In this document: positions 33,139-42,418 of the stretch, one piece after another
Layout of the letters: each line of letters starts with the position of its first letter
How positions within the stretch are numbered: the first letter of the stretch is position 1
Assembly: GCA_947629685.1 (NCBI GenBank)
Contig: CANREP010000008.1
Coordinates: 1 to 64,000, forward strand
DNA from: an uncultured Phascolarctobacterium sp.
Lineage (GTDB): Bacteria > Bacillota > Negativicutes > Acidaminococcales > Acidaminococcaceae
Direction: 5' to 3'
DNA length: 64,000 nt
Program-made: the position numbers and the translations under genes
The notes under the pieces: model-generated
Database searches by the model: none
What the model was told of the DNA's origin: nothing
Seen by the model: only the letters and a program-made list of their open reading frames with translations

Positions 33139-34056
33139 TTACTTGTCACTGTCAAATAAAGCTTCCACAAATTTATCGGCTTCAAAAGGACGGAAATCCA
33201 TAATGCCTTCGCCAACGCCTATCCATTTTACCGGTAGTCCCAGTTCTTCTTTGATGGCTACGACCACGCCTCCTTTAGCCGTGCCGTCAAGCTTTGTCAG
33301 CACGACGCCGGTAACATTGGCAGTTTCCATGAATACTTTTGCCTGACTGATAGCATTCTGCCCGGTAGTCGCATCCAATACCAGAAAAGTCTCATGGGGT
33401 GCTTCCGGTATTTCTCTTTTTACGATACGGTGGATTTTTTCCAACTCATTCATCAGATTAGTTTTGTTATGCAGTCTGCCGGCAGTATCAATAAAGAGGA
33501 TATCAGCTTTGCGCGCCACCGCGGCTTTCACAGCGTCAAAAACCACTGCAGCCGGATCAGCGCCTTCGGCATGACGGATTACATCGCAGCCGGCACGCTC
33601 GCCCCAGATCTGCAGCTGTTCAGATGCAGCAGCCCTGAAAGTATCGCCTGCAGCCAGCACGACCTTATAATTAAACAACGTAAAATAATTAGCCAGCTTA
33701 CCGATCGTAGTAGTCTTACCCACGCCGTTGACGCCGACTACCAGGATAACTGTCGGTTTAGCGCCGATACGTGTACGCTGCCCGGAATCCTGCAGCATCT
33801 CCGTAAGATATTTTTTTAAAAAGGGAATAACATCCTGAGTGCCGCCGATTTCTTTTTTCTTAGCCGCCTGACGCACAGCATCAATAAGCTTTTCCGTAGT
33901 CTTGACACCTACGTCAGCAGTTAAAAGAATCATCTCCAGTTCTTCCAAAAAATCCTCATCAATAGACGCAGAAAGGCCAACAAGTTCTTCTATTCTGTCC
34001 GTAAAATTACGGCGCGTCTTGCTGAGGCCTTCTTTCAATCGCTCAAAAAATCCCAT
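33139..34056 (-). CDS. ftsY: Signal recognition particle receptor FtsY
   Basis: SRP receptor GTPase at the membrane. The N domain is short (about 80 residues; no acidic A domain, as in most Bacillota). G1 is LVVGVNGVGKTTTIGKLANYF; also DTFRAAASEQLQIW, DTAGRLHNKTNLM, TKLDGTAKGG and the end GVGEGIMDFRPFEADKFVEALF. 305 residues. It follows smc by six bases and precedes ylxM-ffh, so both SRP GTPases are encoded side by side. Confidence 0.97.
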   Translation of the reverse strand: MGFFERLKEGLSKTRRNFTDRIEELVGLSASIDEDFLEELEMILLTADVGVKTTEKLIDAVRQAAKKKEIGGTQDVIPFLKKYLTEMLQDSGQRTRIGAKPTVILVVGVNGVGKTTTIGKLANYFTLFNYKVVLAAGDTFRAAASEQLQIWGERAGCDVIRHAEGADPAAVVFDAVKAAVARKADILFIDTAGRLHNKTNLMNELEKIHRIVKREIPEAPHETFLVLDATTGQNAISQAKVFMETANVTGVVLTKLDGTAKGGVVVAIKEELGLPVKWIGVGEGIMDFRPFEADKFVEALFDSDK

Positions 34057-34062
34057 AAAATC

Positions 34063-37000
34063 CTACTCCTTTTCATTTATCTTAACAGAAAGCAATTTCG
34101 ATACGCCAGATTCTTCCATCGTCACACCATACATGATATCGGCACATTCCATAGTACCTTTACGGTGCGTAATTATGATGAACTGCGTTTTCAGCGAAAA
34201 ATCCCGTAAAAATCTGGAAAACCTTATAATATTGGCATCATCAAGCGCCGCATCTATTTCATCCAGGATGCAGAACGGCGCCGGCCGATAGCTTAGCAAT
34301 GCAAAAAGCAGCGCGATGACAGTCAGCGCCCTCTCGCCGCCGGACAGCAGATACAGGCTCTGCAGCCGTTTTCCCGGTGGCTGCACTTCAATATCAATGC
34401 CGGAATTCAATAAATCGTCAGGCTCGGAAAGCTTCAGCACTGCCGTACCGCCGCCAAAAAGCCGTACATAGCATTCGGCAAAAAATTTATTTATTTCCGC
34501 AAATGCTTCTTTAAACTTCCGCGTCATACCAGAATTTATTTCGCTGATGACAGCCTGCAGATTATCTCTGGCGGCTGACAAGTCCTCATACTGACGGTTT
34601 AAAAATTCGCTGCGTTCTTTTACGGCCTGATATTCCTCCACAGCAGCAGGATTAACAGGTCCTAAGGCTGCAATAGCTGTAGCCAGCCTGCTCTCCCTCT
34701 TTTTCAGTTCCGCGCTGTCCAGTTCCAGTAATTTTTCTTTTCTTGCGGCAGTTTCATCAAGTCCGTATTCTTCTTCCAGCTGTACCAGCGCATGTTCATG
34801 GTCATTACTGTGCCGCGCCATTTCTATATCCAGCTGCTTTAAAGATGCTTCGCTGCTGTTGCACTGTTTGCGGATAGCAGCAGCCTGTTCTTCAGCCTGC
34901 TGTTGGCTGTTCTGCAAACGGAGCCTTTCCTCTCGGAACTCTTCCTTACCGCTTGCAGTCTCCTGCAGCTGCTGCAGCAGCGCCGCGCTCTGTTTATCGC
35001 AATCCTGCTTTGCTGCTTCACACTTAGCAATCAGCTGCTGCAGTCGCTGCTGTTCCTGTTCATTGCCTGTAATTTCCCTGCGCAGCTGCAGCGTATCGCT
35101 GTCCAGTCCTTTCATCCTGTCGCTCATTAGCTGTACTTTAGCCGCAGAAGTTTCTGCCAACAGGCGGACATCGTGCAGCTGATTTTCCGCCGCATCAACT
35201 TTACTCTTTTCCGCAGCAAGTTTTTTCTGCATTGCTTCCAGCAGCTGCTTAGCTGCACTGTCCTGTGCTTCCAGCTCTTTAACTTTAGAACGAAGTTCCT
35301 GCACTTGACCGCGTTTTTCCATGTATTCGGTAGCAATGGCATTTCTGTCATCAAGCAACAGGAACAGTCTTTCCTCTGTTTCCTGCTTTTTCTGCTGTAA
35401 ATGCTGCAGCTGTAAATCAAGCTGGGAAGCAGCTAACGTATACTGCTGCAGCTTTTCTTTTTCCTGCTGCAGTTTGGCAGCGAGTTTCTGCTGACTGCCT
35501 TCCGCTTCTTCCAGCTTTTCCTGCAGATAAAGCATTTCACCGCGCTGCTTGGTAAGCGCTGCTTGCAAATGCTGGATATCACGTCCGCGGCTCAGATAGC
35601 CCTCTTTATGCCTGCGGCTGCCGCCGGACATACTGCCGCCGGCATTGATGATATCTCCGTCTAAAGTCACTACCCGCAGACGGAACCGCGCCGCTCTTGC
35701 CGCTGCCAGCGCAGCGTCAATGTTTTCTGCAACCAGCACTCGTCCCAGTAAAAACTTTATGGCTTTGGCAGCCTGCTCCCGGCAGTTTACCAAATCGACA
35801 GCATAACCACAGATGCCTTTCAGACCGCGCAATCTTTCCTCTTCCTGCGTCAGCCTGTGTTCCTGAAGGGTGTCTAAAGGCAAGAAAGTAGCTCTGCCGC
35901 CATTTTGCTCTTTCAAAAATGTAATAGCAGCCTTGGCGGTAGCTGCATCTAAAGTCACCAGGTTCTGGGCGCTTTCTCCCAGCGCTGTTTCCACAGCAGT
36001 AACATATTTTTCATCTGTCTGCAGCAGTTCTGCCGCCACGCCGATAATATTTTTTCTCCAGGGCGCGCTGCATTTCAGAATATTTTTAATGCCATAGCCA
36101 AAACCCTCATAAGAAGCCTGCAGCCGCTGCAGCGAATTAAGGCGCGTTTCTGTTTCCACCAGTTTTTTCTGACATATGCTCTGCTCCTGTCTTATCTGCT
36201 GCAGCTGTTGCCCATAATTTGTTTCCTGCTGCATATCCGCAGCCAGCTCGTCAGCCAGGCGCTTCTGTTCATGGCCGCTGCGGGCCTGCTTTTCCAACAA
36301 CTGACGATATTCTTCCTCCATGGAGGAAGATGCGGCTTCTGCCTCGCTGATACTTTCTTTCAGCGCTTCCCTGCGCTTTACACGCCGTTCCTGTTCCTGT
36401 TCCAGCATCCGCAAGGCATTGCGCGCTTCCAGCAGGCTCTGCATATCTGCAAAAACATCCGCTTTTAAATTTTCCGACTGCTCGCTGATAGACTGCAGAT
36501 TTTCTTCATATTGCTCTTTTTCCCGCAGCAGCTGCTGCAAACTGTATTCGGCTGCTGCGCGCTTCTTATCAACAGCGTCAAATTCTTCTGCCAGCGAAGC
36601 CATCTGCTTTTCCAGCTCGTCAGCCTGTTGTTCCAGCTTACTGTTTCTCGCAGTAAGCCTTGCGGAACTCTGCCTGCTATTGATGATACGTTCATCCAGC
36701 ACCGCTTTCTGCCCGCGCAGCTTTTCCAGCGCCGTTTCCTTATCTTTCATTTCATCCAGCAGTTTGGCAAAATTTTCGTTCAGCAGGTCGGCTTCCGCCT
36801 GCAGCTGCGCTGACCGCGTTTCCTGCATACTTAAAGCAGCCAGGCGCTGTGCCAGTTCCTGCTCCAGCCGCTGTTTTTTTCCCTGCAGCTTCCGGCAGAT
36901 ATTTTCAATATCATCTATCTTGTGTATAAAACCGGTCAGACGGCACTGTCTTTGCTCTGCATAAAGGGCATTATACTGCTGCGTTTTTTCCGCAGCAACC

Positions 37001-37623
37001 CGCAGCGGCTCAACCTGCGCTTCAACCTCTCCCCTGATATCGTTAATACGGGTAAGATTGGCTCCCGTTTCATCCAGCCGTCGCACCGCCTCTTTCTTCC
37101 GCAGCCTGTATTTAGCAATACCAGCCGCTTCTTCAAATAAAGCCCTGCGTTCTTCGGGCCTGCTGTTAAGCACCTCGTCGATTCTGTTCTGCCCGATGAT
37201 GGACATGGAGCCTTTACCGAGGCCGGTATCTGCCAAAAGATCCAGAATATCCTTCAAACGGCAGGTTTTCTTATTGATTGCGTATTCGCTGTCGCCGCTG
37301 CGGAACAATCGCCGTGTCAGACTTACCTCGGCAAAATCAACATCCAGTACATGGTCGCTGTTGTCAAATTCCAAAGTTACTTCCGCAACGCCCAAAGCCC
37401 TTCTCTTACTGCTGCCGGAAAAAATAATATCTTCCATCTTGCTGCCGCGCAGATATTTGGCGCTTTGCTCGCCCAGTACCCAGCGGATAGCGTCAGAAAT
37501 ATTACTTTTCCCGGAGCCGTTCGGACCCACTACGGCCGTAATCCCTTTATCAAAAGTTAATTCAGTTTTTTCAGCAAAGGATTTAAAGCCGTATGTAGAA
37601 AAAGACTTTAAGCGCACGGTCAT
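34063..37623 (-). CDS. smc: Chromosome segregation protein SMC
   Basis: Condensin ATPase that organises the nucleoid. N-terminal KSFSTYGFKSFAEKTELTF and Walker A AVVGPNGSGKSNISDAIRWVLGEQ; two long coiled coils (about 170-500 and 670-1020) flank a hinge near 510-660 (YEGFGYGIKNIL to GGSMSGGSRRHKEG). The C-terminal signature is LYLLSGGERALTVIALLFALL with Walker B PFCILDEIDAALDD. About 1186 residues is full length. Start options are GTG 37626, ATG 37623 and GTG 37617; the last has AAGG at the best spacing and would also fit the family. Followed by ftsY. No scpA/scpB or rnc is near. Confidence 0.96.
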   Translation of the reverse strand: MTVRLKSFSTYGFKSFAEKTELTFDKGITAVVGPNGSGKSNISDAIRWVLGEQSAKYLRGSKMEDIIFSGSSKRRALGVAEVTLEFDNSDHVLDVDFAEVSLTRRLFRSGDSEYAINKKTCRLKDILDLLADTGLGKGSMSIIGQNRIDEVLNSRPEERRALFEEAAGIAKYRLRKKEAVRRLDETGANLTRINDIRGEVEAQVEPLRVAAEKTQQYNALYAEQRQCRLTGFIHKIDDIENICRKLQGKKQRLEQELAQRLAALSMQETRSAQLQAEADLLNENFAKLLDEMKDKETALEKLRGQKAVLDERIINSRQSSARLTARNSKLEQQADELEKQMASLAEEFDAVDKKRAAAEYSLQQLLREKEQYEENLQSISEQSENLKADVFADMQSLLEARNALRMLEQEQERRVKRREALKESISEAEAASSSMEEEYRQLLEKQARSGHEQKRLADELAADMQQETNYGQQLQQIRQEQSICQKKLVETETRLNSLQRLQASYEGFGYGIKNILKCSAPWRKNIIGVAAELLQTDEKYVTAVETALGESAQNLVTLDAATAKAAITFLKEQNGGRATFLPLDTLQEHRLTQEEERLRGLKGICGYAVDLVNCREQAAKAIKFLLGRVLVAENIDAALAAARAARFRLRVVTLDGDIINAGGSMSGGSRRHKEGYLSRGRDIQHLQAALTKQRGEMLYLQEKLEEAEGSQQKLAAKLQQEKEKLQQYTLAASQLDLQLQHLQQKKQETEERLFLLLDDRNAIATEYMEKRGQVQELRSKVKELEAQDSAAKQLLEAMQKKLAAEKSKVDAAENQLHDVRLLAETSAAKVQLMSDRMKGLDSDTLQLRREITGNEQEQQRLQQLIAKCEAAKQDCDKQSAALLQQLQETASGKEEFREERLRLQNSQQQAEEQAAAIRKQCNSSEASLKQLDIEMARHSNDHEHALVQLEEEYGLDETAARKEKLLELDSAELKKRESRLATAIAALGPVNPAAVEEYQAVKERSEFLNRQYEDLSAARDNLQAVISEINSGMTRKFKEAFAEINKFFAECYVRLFGGGTAVLKLSEPDDLLNSGIDIEVQPPGKRLQSLYLLSGGERALTVIALLFALLSYRPAPFCILDEIDAALDDANIIRFSRFLRDFSLKTQFIIITHRKGTMECADIMYGVTMEESGVSKLLSVKINEKE

Positions 37624-37697
37624 CACCTTATTTCATAATACTTTATCAAGATATTTTATCATATATATTACGCGGGGCACAACCCAAGATACTTTTA

Positions 37698-38192
37698 TCA
37701 TTCGCGCAGCCAGTATTGCAGTATTTTCCATTCCTCCTGCAAAGCTGCGAGATCCATCCTGGCATTGGCCGGACTGGTCGAATGCAGGTAGTATACCGGT
37801 ATATCGACGGCGGCAGCAAAATACCTTTTAAATGAACTGCCGGCTTTACCCCCGTTACAGACGATTGCCCGCAGTTGGGGATATTCCCGGAGCAGCCTCA
37901 TAACGTCATTAGGTTGCTCATTGCGTATATCGCTGTCAAGGCTGCCGTCCCGCTCACATATTCCCAGCACGTCCCACAACGCAAGCCTGTTATCCTGCAA
38001 AAGCTTCAATTTCGCCGGATAATCACCAGGCACATCGGCAGCAAACAAGGCCGCCAAAAGTTTCCAGAATCTGTTTTGCGGATGGGCGTAATACTGCTGC
38101 ATCTCCAATGATTTCCTGCCCGGCATGGAACCGAGAATCAACACCCTGCTGTCGGGAGTAATAACCGGCGGAAAACTTCTGCAAATATTCAT
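37698..38192 (-). CDS. Hypoxanthine-DNA glycosylase, uracil-DNA glycosylase superfamily family 6
   Basis: 164-residue repair glycosylase of the UDG superfamily. Motif 1 is VLILGSMPGRKSLEMQQYYAHPQNRFW and motif 2 is HSTSPANARM; the ASPxNA-like form with GSMPG fits the family that removes hypoxanthine (deaminated adenine) rather than Mug or Ung. It overlaps the radical SAM gene by four bases and precedes smc, an unusual neighbour. Substrate range is inferred from the motif. Confidence 0.85.
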   Translation of the reverse strand: MNICRSFPPVITPDSRVLILGSMPGRKSLEMQQYYAHPQNRFWKLLAALFAADVPGDYPAKLKLLQDNRLALWDVLGICERDGSLDSDIRNEQPNDVMRLLREYPQLRAIVCNGGKAGSSFKRYFAAAVDIPVYYLHSTSPANARMDLAALQEEWKILQYWLRE

Positions 38193-39208
38193 CTTCTCCT
38201 GCCTTTTTCATTCACTGCAGCTGCGCTGACAGTAATTTCATCAGCGTCAGCTTTTTCTATAATGATTTGAGACGGAGCCAACAACTGCCGCCAGTACTCA
38301 ATATTGCTGTTTCTGCTGCCTCGCAGCTTTGACTCCTGCCTATACGGACAGCGGATAATAATCTGTCCGGCTCCTTTGACAGCCAGCAGCTGCGTGGTCA
38401 AACGCTCGCGCAGCAGGAAACTCTGCACCAGTTCCCCCATAGCCGGATGAAAAGGACCTGCCAGGATATTGCCGGGAGCGCGCAGTTCATCGTCAGGCTG
38501 CAGTCCTACCCTGATCACCTTGATTCCGTTACGCGTTAATTCGTCATACGCCCAGGCGCTCTGACGGATGGCCTCTGCCAGGCTCAACGGCTGAAAATCA
38601 CCTTTCAGCCAGCTTTCAGCCAGCGGCGTATCCTTTATTACCAGGAGAGGATAGATTCTGGCAAGATCAGGCTGCAGCCTGACAGCCTGCATTATGGATT
38701 GCCGCAGGCTGTCAAAGCTCTGCAGCGGCATCCCCACCATCAGCTGCAATCCTATCTGGAAATCATAATCACGCAGCAGTTCTACTGCCTTGACCACATC
38801 TGCTGCTGTATGACCGCGGCCTGCTGCCTGTAATACTTTATCGTCAAGCGACTGCACGCCCAGTTCTACTACACGTACCCCGTGTCTGCGCAGCAGTTGC
38901 AATTTTTCTCCGTCAATATAATCAGGCCGGGTAGATATACGCACACTGCCTATAAGGCCGCGTTCACGCAGTTCGTCGGTCAAAAGCAGTAATCTTTCCT
39001 GCAAACCGCTGTCAAGAGCAGTAAAAGAACCGCCGTAAAAAGCCGCCTCATTGCTCAGTGACGGACGCAGCCACTGCAGCCAGCGGGCAATCTGCTCACG
39101 CGCGCCGCTTTCTGCAGCCGTCTTCTGTCCGCTGATGGTCTTCTGATTACAGAAAACACATTGATGCGGGCAGCCTGCATGAGGTATAAAAATAGGTAAA
39201 ATAGCCAT
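38189..39208 (-). CDS. Radical SAM protein, Elp3/YhcC-like
   Basis: 339-residue radical SAM enzyme. The cluster motif is CPHQCVFC at residues 13-20, within FIPHAGCPHQCVFCNQKTISG. Further typical segments: AFYGGSFTALD, RISTRPDYID, VVELGVQSLDDKVL and LQLMVGMPLQSFD. The C-terminal part (about 255-330) holds a TRAM-like or unknown domain. Relatives lie just upstream of smc in many Bacillota (often after rnc) and resemble the Elp3 catalytic half, but without the acetyltransferase domain. Probably acts in RNA modification; substrate unknown. Confidence 0.88.
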   Translation of the reverse strand: MAILPIFIPHAGCPHQCVFCNQKTISGQKTAAESGAREQIARWLQWLRPSLSNEAAFYGGSFTALDSGLQERLLLLTDELRERGLIGSVRISTRPDYIDGEKLQLLRRHGVRVVELGVQSLDDKVLQAAGRGHTAADVVKAVELLRDYDFQIGLQLMVGMPLQSFDSLRQSIMQAVRLQPDLARIYPLLVIKDTPLAESWLKGDFQPLSLAEAIRQSAWAYDELTRNGIKVIRVGLQPDDELRAPGNILAGPFHPAMGELVQSFLLRERLTTQLLAVKGAGQIIIRCPYRQESKLRGSRNSNIEYWRQLLAPSQIIIEKADADEITVSAAAVNEKGRRR

Positions 39209-39244
39209 TTACATTCATCCTTTGATTTTCACCATTGAAAAGTA

Positions 39245-39268
39245 CCACTAACGCTCGTTATATAGTGG
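39245..39268. repeat. Small hairpin between the radical SAM and HAD genes
   Basis: CCACTA and TAGTGG enclose twelve bases that themselves contain AACG/CGTT. It lies next to the 39268-39295 hairpin, so two hairpins stand in tandem. Confidence 0.4.
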
Positions 39269-39295
39269 AAAGGCAGGTATGCACGCATACCTGCC
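39268..39295 (-). terminator. Hairpin after the HAD phosphatase gene
   Basis: GGCAGGTATGC and GCATACCTGCC form an 11-bp perfect stem with loop of two, ten bases past the stop codon. The T run on the minus strand is short (TTTCC), so termination may be weak. Confidence 0.6.
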
Positions 39296-39304
39296 CTGCA
39301 GTCA

Positions 39305-40120
39305 TTATTCTTCGACATGTACCTGTTTAGTCAAGATACTCTCGATGACCAGCGCCACTCCGTCGTCATTATTAGAAGCTGTAACTATCTTCGCATTATC
39401 TTTGACGCTGTCTTTGGCATTAGCTACAGCCACGCCTACTCCGGCATTTTTAATCATCCCTATATCATTGTTGGAATCGCCTATACACATAATTTCCTGC
39501 GGCTGAATACCATAGGCTGCTGCTACAGCTTTCACCGCCTCCCATTTATTCACGCCCGGCTCCATCAGTTCCAGGAAATTATCCTTTGAACTGGTTACAT
39601 CCAGCCTGCCGGCAAATTTCTCGGCAAATTCACGCCACACCTGTTCAAATTCATCGTCTGCCGTCATGATAAGTATTTTGTACGGCGCTTCTGCAGTCTT
39701 ATAGATAGCTTCTCCGACCTCAGTAGTAGGTATGCCGGAAATCTTGGTATACATCCGGGAAAATTCGTTTTCTTCTTTAATCAAAATCTTATCGCCGATA
39801 TACACCTGCAGATAATAACCCTTTTCTTTACAATAAGTTAAAATATCGCAGGCTGTCGCCAGCTTCATTTTATGTTCATAAAACACCTTGCCGCTCAAGC
39901 TTTCCTTTACCAAGGCGCCGTTATACGTTACCAGCGGCACGTCAAGGCCAAGATCAAGCGCGTAAGGACGCGCAGACACATACATTCTGCCCGTAGCTAT
40001 CAGGAAAATAATCCCTTCGGCCACTGCTTTTTTGATAGCGGCCGCGTTGCGTTCCGAAATCTTACAATCTTTATTGAGCAAGGTATCGTCCATATCACTG
40101 GCAATCAATTTTATCTGCAT
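39305..40120 (-). CDS. Cof-type HAD-IIB phosphatase
   Basis: 271-residue cytoplasmic phosphatase of the HAD superfamily. Catalytic DMDDTLLN at residues 9-16, the conserved lysine in NKWEAVKAV, and the C-terminal acidic motif IGDSNNDIGMIKNAGVGVAVANA. The cap of type IIB lies between. Substrates in the family are sugar phosphates or flavin/pyridoxal phosphates, not predictable here. AGGAA lies upstream of the ATG; the gene follows a small membrane-protein gene by 13 bases. Confidence 0.93.
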   Translation of the reverse strand: MQIKLIASDMDDTLLNKDCKISERNAAAIKKAVAEGIIFLIATGRMYVSARPYALDLGLDVPLVTYNGALVKESLSGKVFYEHKMKLATACDILTYCKEKGYYLQVYIGDKILIKEENEFSRMYTKISGIPTTEVGEAIYKTAEAPYKILIMTADDEFEQVWREFAEKFAGRLDVTSSKDNFLELMEPGVNKWEAVKAVAAAYGIQPQEIMCIGDSNNDIGMIKNAGVGVAVANAKDSVKDNAKIVTASNNDDGVALVIESILTKQVHVEE

Positions 40121-40133
40121 CTTCTTTTTCCTC

Positions 40134-40469
40134 TCAATCCATTCTTTCCAATATATCAGCCATCCGCGCCGCTACACATCCATACAGTGCTAAAAATACA
40201 GTCAATATCAATCTGTCGGCAATCACATAGCCTGGCAACAGGCGGCACAGCAATTCCATCCCAACCAGAGTGCCAGCTACTGCTACTACACAGCCAGCAA
40301 CAGCAGGAAGTCTGCGGCACAACCTAACGAGCACGGTAACAAATGCTGCCAAAAGCGTCGTCCCTGTCAGCAGTCCTCCTAAGGTAACAACTTCGAGCCA
40401 TTCTGTCTGATAAATTACAGCAAAAAAAATAACACTCAATGTAAGCCACTGAGTAAAAATATTATACAT
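40134..40469 (-). CDS. Small integral membrane protein, unknown
   Basis: 111 residues with three to four hydrophobic segments (about 8-24, 26-48, 55-75, 82-102) and few charged residues, the last being the tail ADILERMD. No family recognised. GGTGA precedes the ATG. It is likely co-transcribed with the HAD phosphatase 13 bases downstream, divergent from yhdT-panF. Confidence 0.6.
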   Translation of the reverse strand: MYNIFTQWLTLSVIFFAVIYQTEWLEVVTLGGLLTGTTLLAAFVTVLVRLCRRLPAVAGCVVAVAGTLVGMELLCRLLPGYVIADRLILTVFLALYGCVAARMADILERMD

Positions 40470-40545
40470 AAAATCACCGTTTTTATTATATCATACTAAT
40501 TACTGTAAAGTACAATTTATATTTCTGCTTTTTGCATAAAAAAAC

Positions 40546-40573
40546 TTTGCAGACAGTAAAAATATGATAGAAT
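40546..40573 (+). promoter_or_regulatory. Probable promoter of yhdT-panF
   Basis: TTTGCA, 16 bases, TAGAAT, about 58 bases before the yhdT ATG. Both boxes are imperfect. Confidence 0.4.
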
Positions 40574-40630
40574 AGGGGCAATACAGCAAAGCAGATTCTG
40601 TTTCTGAACGTATAGAAAGGGGTTTTCTCT

Positions 40631-40888
40631 ATGAAACGGAGTGATAAATTCCGTCAGGCTAACTATGAAGCCAAAGCAACCGTGCTGGCAACTATTGCCG
40701 TAATAATTTTCTGGTGGGCGGCAGGTTTCGGTCTTGCCGACTGCGACATTACCTTCTGGCACACGCCCCTCTGGGTCTGGGGAGGCTGTTTCGGCACCTG
40801 GATTTTTGCCGTTTTAGTAACGGTTTTCCTGACTAAGAAAATCTTCGTAAATTTTGATTTAGACGACGAGGAGACAAAAAATGACTAG
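40631..40888 (+). CDS. yhdT: YhdT-family small membrane protein
   Basis: 85 residues with two membrane segments (about 17-37 and 48-70: FWWAAGFGLADC and WVWGGCFGTWIFAVLVTVF). It resembles YhdT/DUF997 proteins, which are encoded directly before the pantothenate symporter PanF in many bacteria and probably form a small accessory subunit. The stop overlaps the panF start by eight bases. AAAGGGG precedes the ATG. Confidence 0.85.
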   Translation: MKRSDKFRQANYEAKATVLATIAVIIFWWAAGFGLADCDITFWHTPLWVWGGCFGTWIFAVLVTVFLTKKIFVNFDLDDEETKND

Positions 40889-42377
40889 TATCTTCAACCT
40901 GCTGCCGGTAATGCTCTTCCTTATTTTTATGCTCGGCATCAGTATCTACATCCAAAAATCATCTACGGCAGAACGTAAAAAAGACTTCGCCAAAGACTAT
41001 TTCATCGGCGGCAGGACTTTAGGCGGCTTTGTCCTGGCAATGACCACTGCTGCCACTTACAGCAGCGTCAGCACCTTTGTCGGCGGACCGGGCATGGCCT
41101 GGGTCATCGGCTATGGCTGGCTGTATATGGCTATCGTACAAGTAGTAGTCATTTTCCTGGTCTTGGGCGTATTCGGCAAAAAAATTGCGCTTATTTCCCG
41201 TCGCATTGACGCCGTTACCGTTATCGACGTCATCCGAGCCCGCTATAAATCCGACCTGCTGGCAAATTTTTCCGCGCTGGTCATCGTTGCCTTTTTCTGT
41301 GCAACCATGGTAGCGCAGTTTGTCGGCGCCGCTAAGCTTTTTGAAGCCGTAACCGGCTTTTCCTATGTGACGGGTCTCAGCCTTTTTGGCTTAATCGTAG
41401 TCTTTTATACCACTATCGGCGGATTTAAAGGCGTGGCTGTAACAGATTCTGTCTGCGCTATTGCCATGATTCTTGGCCTGTGCCTGCTTATGGGCTCCAT
41501 GATGGAAGTAGGCGGCGGCTTTACAAACATTATGAACTATATAAGCACCAGCCATCCCGATATGCTGGAACCTCTCTCCCGCGGTAAGATGCCAGTTTCT
41601 CTGTATATCAGCCAATGGCTGCTGGTCGGTATCTGTACCCTGTCGCTGCCCCAATCCGTAGTACGCGGTATCAGCTACAAAAACACTCAGGCGCTGCATC
41701 GCGCCATGATTATCGGCACTATCGTCATCGGAGCAATGACCCTTGTCGCAACCTGGATAGGCGTGCTCAGCAAAGGCATTCTGACCGATTCTCTGGCAGC
41801 TTACGGCAACAGCGTAGATAATATCACTCCGCTTGCCATCGTCAAGAGCATGGGTCCTTTCTGGGCCGGCGTTACTATCATCGGGCCTATCGCCGCCACG
41901 ATTTCCACCGTATCTTCCCTGCTTTTAGCCTCTTCTTCTTCCATAATTAAAGACATCTACATGCACGAACTTGGCAAGCGCGGCCTTGCTCCTTTGAACA
42001 GCAAGATACGTACTTTCAGTCTGGCAGCGACCATTATTCTTGGTCTTGCAGTATACTTCATCGCTATTTCTCCCCCCAGCGTCATCTGGCAGATCAATAT
42101 GTTCGCTTTCGGCGGTCTGGAAACCGCCTTCTTCTGGGTGCTGATTTTCGGTCTGTTCTGGCCTAAGGCCAATAAAACGGGAGCGTTGGCAGCCATGATC
42201 GGCGGGGTCCTCGTTTACTGCACTACAATGGCTTTGAAGATAAAATTTTTCGACCTGCATCAGATTGTCTTAGGCATCCTTTTTTCTCTGCTCTTGTTCA
42301 TCATCGGCAATTATTTAGGACAGCCTGCTGACCGTAAAACGCTGGAAATCTTTTTCCCAGAAAAATTTGAAAACTAA
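40881..42377 (+). CDS. panF: Sodium/pantothenate symporter
   Basis: Solute:sodium symporter of 498 residues with about 13 membrane segments. Typical segments: KDYFIGGRTLGGFVLAMTTAATYSSVSTFVGGPG near residue 35 (sodium site region), GFKGVAVTDSVCAIAM, and SSLLLASSSSIIKDIY. The pairing with YhdT supports pantothenate as substrate, hence supply of coenzyme A precursor. GAGGAG lies inside the end of yhdT. It ends at a bidirectional hairpin. Confidence 0.93.
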   Translation: MTSIFNLLPVMLFLIFMLGISIYIQKSSTAERKKDFAKDYFIGGRTLGGFVLAMTTAATYSSVSTFVGGPGMAWVIGYGWLYMAIVQVVVIFLVLGVFGKKIALISRRIDAVTVIDVIRARYKSDLLANFSALVIVAFFCATMVAQFVGAAKLFEAVTGFSYVTGLSLFGLIVVFYTTIGGFKGVAVTDSVCAIAMILGLCLLMGSMMEVGGGFTNIMNYISTSHPDMLEPLSRGKMPVSLYISQWLLVGICTLSLPQSVVRGISYKNTQALHRAMIIGTIVIGAMTLVATWIGVLSKGILTDSLAAYGNSVDNITPLAIVKSMGPFWAGVTIIGPIAATISTVSSLLLASSSSIIKDIYMHELGKRGLAPLNSKIRTFSLAATIILGLAVYFIAISPPSVIWQINMFAFGGLETAFFWVLIFGLFWPKANKTGALAAMIGGVLVYCTTMALKIKFFDLHQIVLGILFSLLLFIIGNYLGQPADRKTLEIFFPEKFEN

Positions 42378-42383
42378 AACATA

Positions 42384-42418
42384 AAAAAATACCGGATCTT
42401 ACTGATCCGGTATTTTTA
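42384..42418. terminator. Bidirectional terminator between panF and the thi operon
   Basis: AAAAATACCGGATC and GATCCGGTATTTTT pair with loop TTACT, with T runs on both strands. It serves panF and the convergent tenI-like gene. Confidence 0.9.

Noticed and set aside
34859-35182. Cysteine- and serine-rich plus-strand frames opposite smc
   Set aside because: They reflect the low-complexity reverse complement of CAG/CTG-rich coiled-coil coding sequence, not genes.
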